This document shows, one piece after another, positions 25,083 to 32,822 of a stretch of DNA of 64,000 nucleotides. The notes beneath the pieces are model-generated. The model did no database searches and was not told the DNA's origin. It saw nothing but the letters and a program-made list of their open reading frames with translations. The stretch is from Pelomonas sp047654805 (GTDB lineage Bacteria; Pseudomonadota; Gammaproteobacteria; Burkholderiales; Burkholderiaceae_C): contig NZ_JASGIV010000001.1 of the NCBI RefSeq assembly GCF_047654805.1, positions 558,001 to 622,000 on the forward strand. The letters are read 5' to 3'. Position 1 is the first letter of the stretch. Each line of letters starts with the position of its first letter. The position numbers and the translations under genes are program-made.

Positions 25083-25808
25083 TCAGTGGCCCAGGCGTCG
25101 TGAGAGCTGGGCCGCGGCCTCCCGCAGCGTGCCGACCAGTCCACCCTCGGGGGTGGTGTCGAAGCTGGCGCTGGGCCCGATGGCGGTCAGTGCCATCACC
25201 AGCCGGCCCGAGGCCTCGAAGACCGGTGCCGCCGCCGCGCTGACGCCGGGCACGACGCCGTCCCGCGACGTGGCCAAGCCCTCCCGGCGCACTTCGGCCG
25301 TCGTGGCGGCGTCGGGGAGAGGCTCGCCCAGTATGGACGCTTCGTCGCCACGCCAGGTCGCGAACAGTCGCCCTGACGCCGTGCCGGCCAGGCTCATCAC
25401 CGTGCCGTGGCGCATGCTGATGTGCACCGGCGTGGGACCTTCGGCCACCCGCACGATGGTGGGGCCGTGCGTGCCCCACACGGCGATGGCCACCGTGTGG
25501 CCGAGCTGTTGCGCCAGTTCCTCGATGACCGGCGTGCCCAGCCGGACGGGGTCGTACTGCTGCAGGCTGATGAGGCCCAGCTGCATGGCCAGCGGCCCGA
25601 GGCCGTAGGGCCCGCTGCCGCCATCCTGTTCCACCAGGCCCAGCTTGATGAAGCTCACCAGATAGGGATGCGCCTTGGCCGGCGTCATGCCGGCCTCGCG
25701 GGCCAGGTCTTTCAGCGCCATCGGGCGGCCGTGATGGGCGAGCGCCAGCAACAGCTGGCCACCCACTTCGATGCTCTGGATGCCGCGTGGACCCTTGGGT
25801 TCGATCAT
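25083..25808 (-). CDS. IclR-family transcriptional regulator
   Basis: 241 residues with an N-terminal winged helix (SIEVGGQLLLALAHHGRPMALKDLAREAGM, about 11-40) and a C-terminal IclR effector domain (PVIEELAQQLGHTVAIAV through GLATSRDGVVPGVSAAAAPVFE). IclR proteins in this position commonly control aromatic catabolism. It is divergent from the homogentisate operon 70 bases away and is probably its regulator. Start chosen at ATG 25808 (MIEPKGPRG); an in-frame start at 25889 would overlap the operon's first gene. Confidence 0.9.
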   Translation of the reverse strand: MIEPKGPRGIQSIEVGGQLLLALAHHGRPMALKDLAREAGMTPAKAHPYLVSFIKLGLVEQDGGSGPYGLGPLAMQLGLISLQQYDPVRLGTPVIEELAQQLGHTVAIAVWGTHGPTIVRVAEGPTPVHISMRHGTVMSLAGTASGRLFATWRGDEASILGEPLPDAATTAEVRREGLATSRDGVVPGVSAAAAPVFEASGRLVMALTAIGPSASFDTTPEGGLVGTLREAAAQLSRRLGH

Positions 25809-25878
25809 GCTGAAAATTCTATATTGGTGAATGCGTTTGGAATAGGATAAATTTCGAGCCTGACCCTGGAGCCCAGTC
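25809..25878. promoter_or_regulatory. Divergent promoter, IclR regulator / homogentisate operon
   Basis: This 70-base AT-rich spacer carries imperfectly inverted ATTCTAT (25816 region) and ATAGGAT (25844 region) elements around TTGGTGAATGCGTTTGG. These are candidate IclR-binding and -10 elements for both directions. Confidence 0.4.
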
Positions 25879-26847
25879 ATGACCGCCAAAGCCTTTGCCT
25901 CTCAAGCCGACCTGGAAGAAAAGAAGGTCACCTTCGAGCGCCTGTCCGAACACGCCTGGGCCTACACCGCCGAGGGCGATCCCAACACCGGCATCGTCAT
26001 CGGACGCGACGCGGCGATGGTGATCGACACCCAGGCCACGCCCGTCATGGCGGCCGACGTGATCCGGCGCATTCGCGAGGTCAGCGCCGTGCCGATCAAG
26101 TACGTGCTGCTCAGCCACTACCACGCGGTGCGCGTGCTGGGCGCATCGGCCTTCCGGGCCGAGGGCCTGGAGCAGGTCATCGCCAGCGATGCGACGCTGG
26201 CCCTCATCAAGGAGCGCGGCGAGCAGGACAAGGCCAGCGAGATCGGCCGCTTCCCGCGCCTGTTCCGCAACGTCGAGTCCGTGCCCGCCGGGCTGACCTG
26301 GCCGACGCTGACGTTCTCGGGCCGGCTCACGCTGGACCTGGGCGGCGTGAAGGTCGAGATGTTCTCGCCCGGGCGTGGCCACACGGCCGGCGACACGGTG
26401 GCCTGGCTGCCCGAGGAGAAGGTGCTGTTCAGCGGCGACCTCGTCGAGTTCGACGCGACGCCGTACTGCGGCGACGCCCACTTCGCCGACTGGCCCGCCA
26501 CGCTGGATGCCGTCGCGGCGCTGGGCGCCAGTGCCCTCGTGCCGGGCCGCGGGCCGGCGCTGAAGGGCGCCGCGCAGGTCGCCGCGGGCCTGGACGGCAC
26601 GCGCGCCTTCGTCAGCGAGCTGTACGCCGCCGTGCAGGCCGGCGTGCTGGCTGGCGAGGAGCTCAAGGCCGTCTACCAGCGCACCATGGCGGCACTGCGA
26701 CCCAAGTACGGGCACTGGGTCATCTTCGACCACTGCATGCCCTTCGACGTGACCCGGGCCTATGACGAGGCAGGCGGCACCAGCCATCCGCGCATCTGGA
26801 CGGCGCAGCGCGACGTGGAGATGTGGAAGGCCCTGGAAGGCGCCTGA
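25879..26847 (+). CDS. Atypical metallo-beta-lactamase-fold protein of homogentisate operon
   Basis: 322 residues with an MBL fold: VIDTQAT strand near 50, a metal motif at 78-85 reading LSHYHAVR, GHTAGDT near 168, and SGDLVEFD near 190. The first two histidines (80, 82) of HxHxDH are kept, but the Asp and third His are replaced by Val84 and Arg85, so at most one full metal site is expected. From memory, similar HYHAV proteins occur beside hmgA in other Burkholderiales; I cannot verify that here. First gene of the operon; the next gene starts 2 bases after its stop. A role on a thioester or lactone intermediate is only a guess. Confidence 0.82.
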   Translation: MTAKAFASQADLEEKKVTFERLSEHAWAYTAEGDPNTGIVIGRDAAMVIDTQATPVMAADVIRRIREVSAVPIKYVLLSHYHAVRVLGASAFRAEGLEQVIASDATLALIKERGEQDKASEIGRFPRLFRNVESVPAGLTWPTLTFSGRLTLDLGGVKVEMFSPGRGHTAGDTVAWLPEEKVLFSGDLVEFDATPYCGDAHFADWPATLDAVAALGASALVPGRGPALKGAAQVAAGLDGTRAFVSELYAAVQAGVLAGEELKAVYQRTMAALRPKYGHWVIFDHCMPFDVTRAYDEAGGTSHPRIWTAQRDVEMWKALEGA

Positions 26848-26849
26848 CC

Positions 26850-28427
26850 GTGGACCTGCCACGCTACCCCTACCACCAGAGCCTGGAGCAGCGCTGCGGC
26901 CAGCCGCAGCGCCGGCCCGTCGTCGTCGTCGGTGCCGGTCCCGTGGGGCTGACGCTGGCGCTGGACCTCGCGAAGCGCGACGTGCCCGTCGTCGTCATCG
27001 ACGACAGCGACCACATCGGCAGCGGCTCGCGGGCCGTCTGCTGGGCCAAGAAGACCCTGGAGGTGTTCGACCGCCTCGGCGTCGGCGAAGCCGTCGCCCG
27101 CGAGGGCGTGCGCTGGCAGCGCGGCCGCGTCTTCCACGGCGAGCGCGAAGCGTACGCCTTCGACCTGCTGCCGGAGAGCCATCACAAGATGCCGGCCATG
27201 GTCAACCTGCAGCAGGACCAGGTGGAGGCCCGCCTGGTGCGCGCCGTGCAGCTGGAGCCTCGCATCGAGCTGCGCGGCAGGCACGAACTCATCGGGCTGG
27301 AGCAGGACGAGGCCGGCGTCACGCTCAACGTGCGCACGCCCGACGGCCTGTTCGACATGCGCGCCGACTGGGTCGTCGCCTGCGACGGTGCGCGCAGCCC
27401 CACGCGCACGCTGCTGGGCCTGGGCTTCCAGGGCCAGGTCTTCGAGGACCGCTTCCTCATCGCCGACGTACGCCTGGTGGCGGGGGCGCGGCCGCGCGGG
27501 CTGGATCCGGCCCGGCCCGAGCGCTGGTTCTGGTTCGACCCGCCCTTCCATCGGGGCCAGTCCGTTCTGCTGCATGCGCAGGCCGACGGGCTGTGGCGCA
27601 TCGACTTCCAGCTGGGCCGCGATGCCAACGTCGAGGCCGAGCGCGATCCCGAGCGCATCAAGGCCCGTGTCGCGGCGATGCTGGGCACGGACCAGTTCGA
27701 GCTGGCCTGGTCGTCCATCTACCAGTTCTGCTGCCGCCGTGCCGAGCGCCTGCGCAGCGGGCGGGTGCTGCTGGCGGGGGACGCGGCCCACCAGGTCTCG
27801 CCCTTCGGCGCGCGCGGCGCGAACAGCGGCGTGCAGGACGTCGACAACCTCGGCTGGAAGCTTGCCGCCGTGCTCAAGGGCGAGGGCGGCGAGGCGTTGA
27901 TCGACAGCTATGGGGCGGAGCGCATCGCGGCCGCCGACGACAACATCGGCCACTCCACGCGTGCGACCGACTTCATCAGCCCCAAGAGCAGCCTGAGCCT
28001 GAGGCTGCGCAAGGCGGCGCTGGACCTGGCGGCGCACACGGAGTTCGCCAAGCCGCTGGTCAACAGCGGCCGGTTGTCGATGCCGACCGACTGCCCGCAG
28101 TCCGTGCTGAACACGCCTGACGTCGATGCCTGGAGCGGTGGCCCCGCACCGGGCAGCGTCGCACCCGATGCGCCGCTCGGCAGTGGCTGGCTCGGCGAGC
28201 AGCTCCAGCACGGCGGCTTCACGCTGCTGGCGTTTGGCGCCGAGGCGGGCTTCGACGGCCGCGTGCTGGCGCTGCCCGAGGACGGTCTTGCCGCGCAGCG
28301 CTACGCCGCCGAGCCTGGCAGCGTCTATCTGATCCGCCCGGATGCCGTCGTCGCCGCGCGCTGGCGGCGCTTCGATGCCGCGGCCGTGCAAGCCGCGCTG
28401 GCACGGGCCCATGGGAGACCGCAGTGA
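26850..28427 (+). CDS. FAD-dependent aromatic-ring monooxygenase (MhpA/PHBH group)
   Basis: 525-residue class A flavoprotein monooxygenase that hydroxylates phenolic rings using NAD(P)H and O2. It has the FAD motif VVVVGAGPVGLTLAL near residue 24, the middle DG motif VVACDGARSPTR, and the second FAD motif LLAGDAAHQVSPFGARGANSG, plus a thioredoxin-like C-terminal region. GTG start 2 bases after the previous stop; an upstream in-frame ATG would overlap by 25 bases. Its place before hmgA suggests it makes homogentisate, for example from 3-hydroxyphenylacetate, or a closely related ring-cleavage substrate. Confidence 0.88.
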   Translation: MDLPRYPYHQSLEQRCGQPQRRPVVVVGAGPVGLTLALDLAKRDVPVVVIDDSDHIGSGSRAVCWAKKTLEVFDRLGVGEAVAREGVRWQRGRVFHGEREAYAFDLLPESHHKMPAMVNLQQDQVEARLVRAVQLEPRIELRGRHELIGLEQDEAGVTLNVRTPDGLFDMRADWVVACDGARSPTRTLLGLGFQGQVFEDRFLIADVRLVAGARPRGLDPARPERWFWFDPPFHRGQSVLLHAQADGLWRIDFQLGRDANVEAERDPERIKARVAAMLGTDQFELAWSSIYQFCCRRAERLRSGRVLLAGDAAHQVSPFGARGANSGVQDVDNLGWKLAAVLKGEGGEALIDSYGAERIAAADDNIGHSTRATDFISPKSSLSLRLRKAALDLAAHTEFAKPLVNSGRLSMPTDCPQSVLNTPDVDAWSGGPAPGSVAPDAPLGSGWLGEQLQHGGFTLLAFGAEAGFDGRVLALPEDGLAAQRYAAEPGSVYLIRPDAVVAARWRRFDAAAVQAALARAHGRPQ

Positions 28428-28648
28428 GCAAGCTTGCCCTGACCCCGAACTTCGGACGCGAAGCCGACGCCTTCTACGCCGAGCTGATCGCTGCCCAGGC
28501 CGGCCTGAGCGACGAGCAGGCCGCCGACTGGCTGGCCCGGCTGACCCTGATCCTGTGCAACCACATCGGCGACCGCGAAGTGCTGCGGCAGGCCTTCGCG
28601 CTTGCGCGCGAATCGCAGACTTCGCCGGATCACGAACACCATGACTGA
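28424..28648 (+). CDS. DUF2783-family small protein
   Basis: 74 residues (SKLALTPNFGREADAFYAEL at the start), without signal peptide or membrane segment and predicted mostly helical. This small family is typically coupled to a flavin monooxygenase of the preceding type. The GTG start overlaps the monooxygenase stop as GTGA, and its end overlaps hmgA by 8 bases, so expression is translationally locked to both. A partner or stabiliser of the monooxygenase is plausible; no function is established. Confidence 0.8.
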   Translation: MSKLALTPNFGREADAFYAELIAAQAGLSDEQAADWLARLTLILCNHIGDREVLRQAFALARESQTSPDHEHHD

Positions 28649-29924
28649 ACTGACCTACCTCACCGGCTTCGGCAACCAGCACAGCAGCGAGGCCGTGGCC
28701 GGCGCGCTGCCCATAGGCCGCAACAGTCCGCAGCGCGCGCCGCTGGGCCTGTACGCCGAGCTGCTGTCGGGCAGCGCCTTCACCGCGCCGCGCGCGGACA
28801 ACCAGCGCACGTGGATGTACCGCCGCAAGCCCTCGGTCGTCGTCGGTGGCTACAAGCCGCTGGCGCATGCGCTGTGGAAGAGCGGCGCAGCGTCGGGCGA
28901 GTGCAGTCCGCCCGACCCGCTGCGCTGGGGGCCGACGCCACTGCAGGGCGAGGGCGACTTCGTCGATGGCCTGCGCAGCTATGCCGTCAACGGCGAGGCA
29001 GGCATCCAGGGCATGGGCGCGCTGGCCTACGTCGCGACGCGCGCCATGGGCCGCCGCGCCCTGGTCAATGCGGACGCCGAGATGCTGCTCGTGCCGCAGC
29101 AGGGCCGCCTGCTCGTGACGACGGAGCTGGGCAGGCTGGAAGTGGCGCCCGGCTCCATCGCGCTGCTGCCGCGTGGCCTGGCCTTCAAGGTCGATCCGCT
29201 GGACGTGCCGGCGCGCGGCTACGTCTGCGAGAACTTCGGCGCCGCCTTCCGGCTGCCCGAGCTGGGCCCCATAGGCTCCAACGGCCTGGCCAACCCGCGC
29301 GACTTCGAGGCACCGGTGGCCTGGCATGAAGAGGAGCCGGGCGGCTACGAGATCGTCAAGCGCCATGGCGGCCAGCTCTGGCGGGCGATGCAGCCCCACA
29401 GCCCCTTCAACGTCGTTGCCTGGCACGGCAACCTCACGCCCTATCGCTGGGACACGTCGCGCTTCATGACGATCAACACCGTCAGCTTCGACCACCCCGA
29501 CCCCAGCATCTTCACGGTGCTGACCAGTCCCAGCGACACGCCCGGCTGGGCCAACGTCGACTTCGTCATCTTCCCGCCGCGCTGGATGGTGGCGGAGGAC
29601 ACCTTCCGTCCACCCTGGTACCACCGCAACGTGATGAGCGAGTTCATGGGCCTGGTGCTGGGCCAGTACGACGCCAAGCCCGAGGGCTTCAAGCCAGGAG
29701 GCGCCAGCCTGCACAACAGCTACGTCCCGCACGGCCCGGACACCGAGGCCTTCGACAAGGCCAGCAGCGCCGAGCTGAAGCCGCACAAGCTGGACGCGAC
29801 GCTGGCCTTCATGTTCGAGACGCGCTGGCCGCTCAAGCCCACGGGCTGGGCGCTGCGTGAGGCGCCGCTGGAGGCTGCCTATGCCGACTGCTGGCAGGGA
29901 CTGAAGGAAGAATTCAAGGCATGA
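28641..29924 (+). CDS. hmgA: Homogentisate 1,2-dioxygenase
   Basis: 427 residues, normal for the family. Opens the ring of homogentisate to maleylacetoacetate in tyrosine/phenylalanine catabolism. Begins LTYLTGFGNQHSSEA, a family hallmark, and has the iron-ligand region PPWYHRNVMSEFMGL (His and Glu) and a late VPHGPDTEAF His. ATGA overlap with fahA downstream. A maleylacetoacetate isomerase gene is not in this operon. Confidence 0.96.
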   Translation: MTELTYLTGFGNQHSSEAVAGALPIGRNSPQRAPLGLYAELLSGSAFTAPRADNQRTWMYRRKPSVVVGGYKPLAHALWKSGAASGECSPPDPLRWGPTPLQGEGDFVDGLRSYAVNGEAGIQGMGALAYVATRAMGRRALVNADAEMLLVPQQGRLLVTTELGRLEVAPGSIALLPRGLAFKVDPLDVPARGYVCENFGAAFRLPELGPIGSNGLANPRDFEAPVAWHEEEPGGYEIVKRHGGQLWRAMQPHSPFNVVAWHGNLTPYRWDTSRFMTINTVSFDHPDPSIFTVLTSPSDTPGWANVDFVIFPPRWMVAEDTFRPPWYHRNVMSEFMGLVLGQYDAKPEGFKPGGASLHNSYVPHGPDTEAFDKASSAELKPHKLDATLAFMFETRWPLKPTGWALREAPLEAAYADCWQGLKEEFKA

Positions 29925-31165
29925 GCATCGATCACACCCACGACGCCGCGGCCCTCTCCTGGGTTGCCTCGGCCAACGACCCGGCCACGGATTTCCCGTT
30001 GCAGAACCTGCCGTTTTGCTCGTTCCGCCGCCAGGGCTCCCTGGAGCCCTGGCGGGTGGGCGTGGGCATCGGCGACCAGATCCTTGACCTGAGCGCCTGG
30101 GGAATCACGGAGCTGAACGCGCTGATGGCGCGCCCAAGCCGCGAGCGCCGCGCGCTGCGCCATCGCCTGTTCGATACGCTCAAGGCCGGCGCGTCCGAGG
30201 TCGAGCTGGTGCCGCAGGCCCGGGCCGAGTTCACGCTGCCCTGCCGCATCGGCGACTACACGGACTTCTACACCGGCATCCACCACGCCCGCGCCGTGGG
30301 CAGGCTGTTCCGCCCCGACAACCCGCTGCTGCCCAACTACCAGTGGGTGCCCATCGGCTACCACGGCCGCAGCTCCTCCATCGTCGTCAGCGGCACGCCG
30401 CTGCGCCGGCCCAAGGGCCAGGTCAAGCCGCCGGACGCCGAGGCGCCCGTCTTCAAGCCCAGCGCGCGCATCGACTGCGAGCTGGAGCTGGGCCTGTTCG
30501 TCGGCCCCGGCAATGCGCTGGGCGAGCCCTTCGGCATCGACGAGGCGGACGAGCACGCCTTCGGCCTGACGCTGCTCAACGACTGGTCGGCCCGCGACGT
30601 CCAGCCCTGGGAGTACCAGCCGCTGGGTCCCTTCCTCGCGAAGAACTTCGGCACGACGATCTCGCCGTGGATCGTCACGATGGAGGCACTGGAGCCCTTC
30701 CGCATCCCGTTCACGCGGCCCGAGGGGGATCCGCAGCCGCTGCCCTATCTGGATTCGCCCGCCCACCGCGCCGGCGCGAGCTACGACATCGAGATGGAGG
30801 TCTGGCTGAAGACGCCGGCGATGGAGCAGCCGGTGCGGCTGTCGCGTTCCAACCTGCGCCATGCGTACTGGTCGCTGGCGCAGATGCTGACGCACCACGC
30901 GAGCAACGGCTGCAACCTGCAGCCGGGCGACTTGCTGGGCACCGGCACCATCAGTGGCCCGGCGCCCGAGGAGGCCGGCTCGCTGCTGGAGCTGACGCAG
31001 GGCGGCAAGCAGCCCATCACGCTGCCCACCGCCGATGGCAAGGGCGAGCAACGCACCTTCTTGCTGGACGGCGACCAGCTCGGGCTGCGCGCATTCGCGC
31101 ACAAGCCCGGATTCCGGCGCATCGGGTTCGGGCCCTGCGACGGCGTGATCCTGCCGGCCCGCTGA
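29921..31165 (+). CDS. fahA: Fumarylacetoacetase
   Basis: 414 residues. Hydrolyses fumarylacetoacetate to fumarate and acetoacetate, last step of the homogentisate pathway. Motifs: DYTDFYTGIHHARAVGRLFR with the catalytic His, PIGYHGRSSS, and the metal site DCELELGLFVG. The N-terminal SH3-like domain includes SFRRQGSLEPWRVGVGIGD. Starts within the hmgA stop (ATGA) and ends the operon. Confidence 0.96.
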   Translation: MSIDHTHDAAALSWVASANDPATDFPLQNLPFCSFRRQGSLEPWRVGVGIGDQILDLSAWGITELNALMARPSRERRALRHRLFDTLKAGASEVELVPQARAEFTLPCRIGDYTDFYTGIHHARAVGRLFRPDNPLLPNYQWVPIGYHGRSSSIVVSGTPLRRPKGQVKPPDAEAPVFKPSARIDCELELGLFVGPGNALGEPFGIDEADEHAFGLTLLNDWSARDVQPWEYQPLGPFLAKNFGTTISPWIVTMEALEPFRIPFTRPEGDPQPLPYLDSPAHRAGASYDIEMEVWLKTPAMEQPVRLSRSNLRHAYWSLAQMLTHHASNGCNLQPGDLLGTGTISGPAPEEAGSLLELTQGGKQPITLPTADGKGEQRTFLLDGDQLGLRAFAHKPGFRRIGFGPCDGVILPAR

Positions 31166-31365
31166 GGCCGGCCGGCGATGCGGCGATAGCCGGGTCTCGC
31201 ATGGCTCGGCGGGTTGAATCAAACCGGGGCATGTCCGGCCCGTTTCCGTGCGGCGGCCGGATGCTGCAGCGCGCCAACGGTGCAGGACGCACCTCGGCGG
31301 GGCTGTAACTCGCCACAACCGTGCGATCTGGGACGGCGTGCAGGGTGTGACGAAGTGCACGGGGC

Positions 31366-31380
31366 TGGCACGAGGCTTGC
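31366..31380 (+). promoter_or_regulatory. Sigma-54 (RpoN) type promoter of urea transporter operon
   Basis: TGGCACGAGGCTTGC matches the -24/-12 consensus TGGCACG-N4-TTGC exactly in its GG-N10-GC spacing, 54 bases upstream of the urtA start. Sigma-54 control fits nitrogen-regulated urea uptake through NtrC. I do not see a clear NtrC site upstream; GGTGC-N5-GCACC at 31279-31293 has the arms in the reverse order. Confidence 0.75.
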
Positions 31381-31433
31381 GCTCCTGCCCTTCGGCTACT
31401 CGACCCCCTCACATCCAACCCGGAGGAATCCCG

Positions 31434-32684
31434 ATGCTTCGCCGTTCCGCACTCGCGCTGGCCGCCTGCGCCAGCCTGTTCGCCCCCGCTGCCTTCGCTG
31501 CCGACACCATCAAGGTCGGCGTGCTGCACTCGCTGTCGGGCACCATGGCCATCTCGGAGACGGTGTTGAAGGACACCGTGCTGATGGCCATCGACGAGAT
31601 CAATGCCAAGGGCGGCCTGCTCGGCAAGAAGCTGGAGCCGGTGGTCGTGGACCCGGCCTCCAACTGGCCGCTGTTCGCCGAGAAGGCCAAGCAGCTCATC
31701 TCGCAGGACAAGGTCGCCGTGGTGTTCGGCTGCTGGACGTCGGTGAGCCGCAAGTCGGTGCTGCCGGTGTTCGAGCAGACCAACTCGCTGCTGTTCTACC
31801 CCGTGCAGTACGAAGGCGAAGAGCTGAGCAAGAACGTCTTCTACACGGGCGCGGCGCCCAACCAGCAGGCCATTCCGGCCGTGGAATACCTGATGAGCAA
31901 GGACGGCGGCGGCGCCAAGCGCTTCGTGCTGCTGGGCACCGACTACGTCTACCCGCGCACCACCAACAAGATCCTGCGCGCCTTCTTGCACTCCAAGGGC
32001 ATCACCGATGCCGACATCATGGAGGACTACACCCCCTTCGGCCACGCGGACTACCAGTCCATCATCGCCAAGATCAAGAAGTTCGCCGCCGAAGGCAAGA
32101 AGACGGCCGTGGTGTCCACCATCAACGGCGATTCCAACGTGCCCTTCTACAAGGAACTGGGCAACCAGGGCCTGAAGGCCACGGACGTGCCGGTGGTGGC
32201 CTTCTCGGTGGGTGAGGAGGAGCTGCGCGGCGTGGACACCAAGCCGCTGCAGGGTCATCTCGCCGCGTGGAACTACTTCATGTCCATCAAGGCGCCGGCC
32301 AACGACGCCTTCATCAAGAAGTGGAGCGCCTACGCCAAGGCCAAGGGCATCGCCGGCCACAAGGACAAGCCGCTGACCAACGATCCGATGGAGGCCACCT
32401 ACATCGGCATCAACATGTGGGCGCAGGCCGTCAAGAAGGCCGGCAGCACCGACACCGACAAGGTCATCGCCGCCATGGCCGGCCAGACCTTCACGGCGCC
32501 GTCGGGCATCACGTCCAAGATGGACGAGAAGAACCACCACCTGCACAAGTCGGTCTTCATCGGCGAGGTGAAGGCGGACGGCCAGTTCAACGTCGTGTGG
32601 AAGACGCCCGGCCCCGTCAAGGCCCAGCCGTGGAGCCCCTACATCCCCGAGAACAAGGGCAAGAAGGACGAGCCCGCGAAGTAA
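31434..32684 (+). CDS. urtA: Urea ABC transporter substrate-binding protein
   Basis: 416-residue periplasmic urea-binding protein. Signal peptide 1-22 (MLRRSALALAACASLFAPAAFA), then DTIKVGVLHSLSGTMAISE, the N-terminal signature of UrtA. The receptor fold includes VVFGCWTSVSRKSVLPVFE and LFYPVQYEGEE, highly typical of UrtA rather than of general amide-binding proteins. GGAGG lies 8 bases upstream. First gene of urtABCDE, separated from urtB by a hairpin that may raise its level relative to the membrane parts. Confidence 0.95.
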   Translation: MLRRSALALAACASLFAPAAFAADTIKVGVLHSLSGTMAISETVLKDTVLMAIDEINAKGGLLGKKLEPVVVDPASNWPLFAEKAKQLISQDKVAVVFGCWTSVSRKSVLPVFEQTNSLLFYPVQYEGEELSKNVFYTGAAPNQQAIPAVEYLMSKDGGGAKRFVLLGTDYVYPRTTNKILRAFLHSKGITDADIMEDYTPFGHADYQSIIAKIKKFAAEGKKTAVVSTINGDSNVPFYKELGNQGLKATDVPVVAFSVGEEELRGVDTKPLQGHLAAWNYFMSIKAPANDAFIKKWSAYAKAKGIAGHKDKPLTNDPMEATYIGINMWAQAVKKAGSTDTDKVIAAMAGQTFTAPSGITSKMDEKNHHLHKSVFIGEVKADGQFNVVWKTPGPVKAQPWSPYIPENKGKKDEPAK

Positions 32685-32697
32685 GGCTCACTCCCTG

Positions 32698-32714
32698 CCG
32701 CGGCGAAGCCGCGG
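32698..32714. repeat. urtA-urtB intergenic hairpin
   Basis: Perfect stem CCGCGGC / GCCGCGG with a GAA loop, directly followed by the palindrome CCCTCGAGGG. It lies 13 bases after the urtA stop without a T-tract, as in many importer operons where a hairpin protects the binding-protein mRNA or attenuates downstream genes. Confidence 0.6.
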
Positions 32715-32822
32715 CCCCCTCGAGGGAGCGCCGCCAATGGACTGGCAGAGCCAGATCCACGGCGGCGGCAGGAAGGGCGTGCGCGCTGCGCGCGTCACTT
32801 GGTTCCGTTCGCGTGGATCTTC

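Noticed and set aside
26760..29786. A 1008-codon open frame on the minus strand across the monooxygenase and hmgA genes
   Set aside because: Spans three well-supported plus-strand genes and has the composition of a reverse-frame shadow.
31279..31293. Possible NtrC site near the sigma-54 promoter
   Set aside because: GGTGC-N5-GCACC has the half-sites in reverse order compared with the NtrC consensus GCACC-N-GGTGC.
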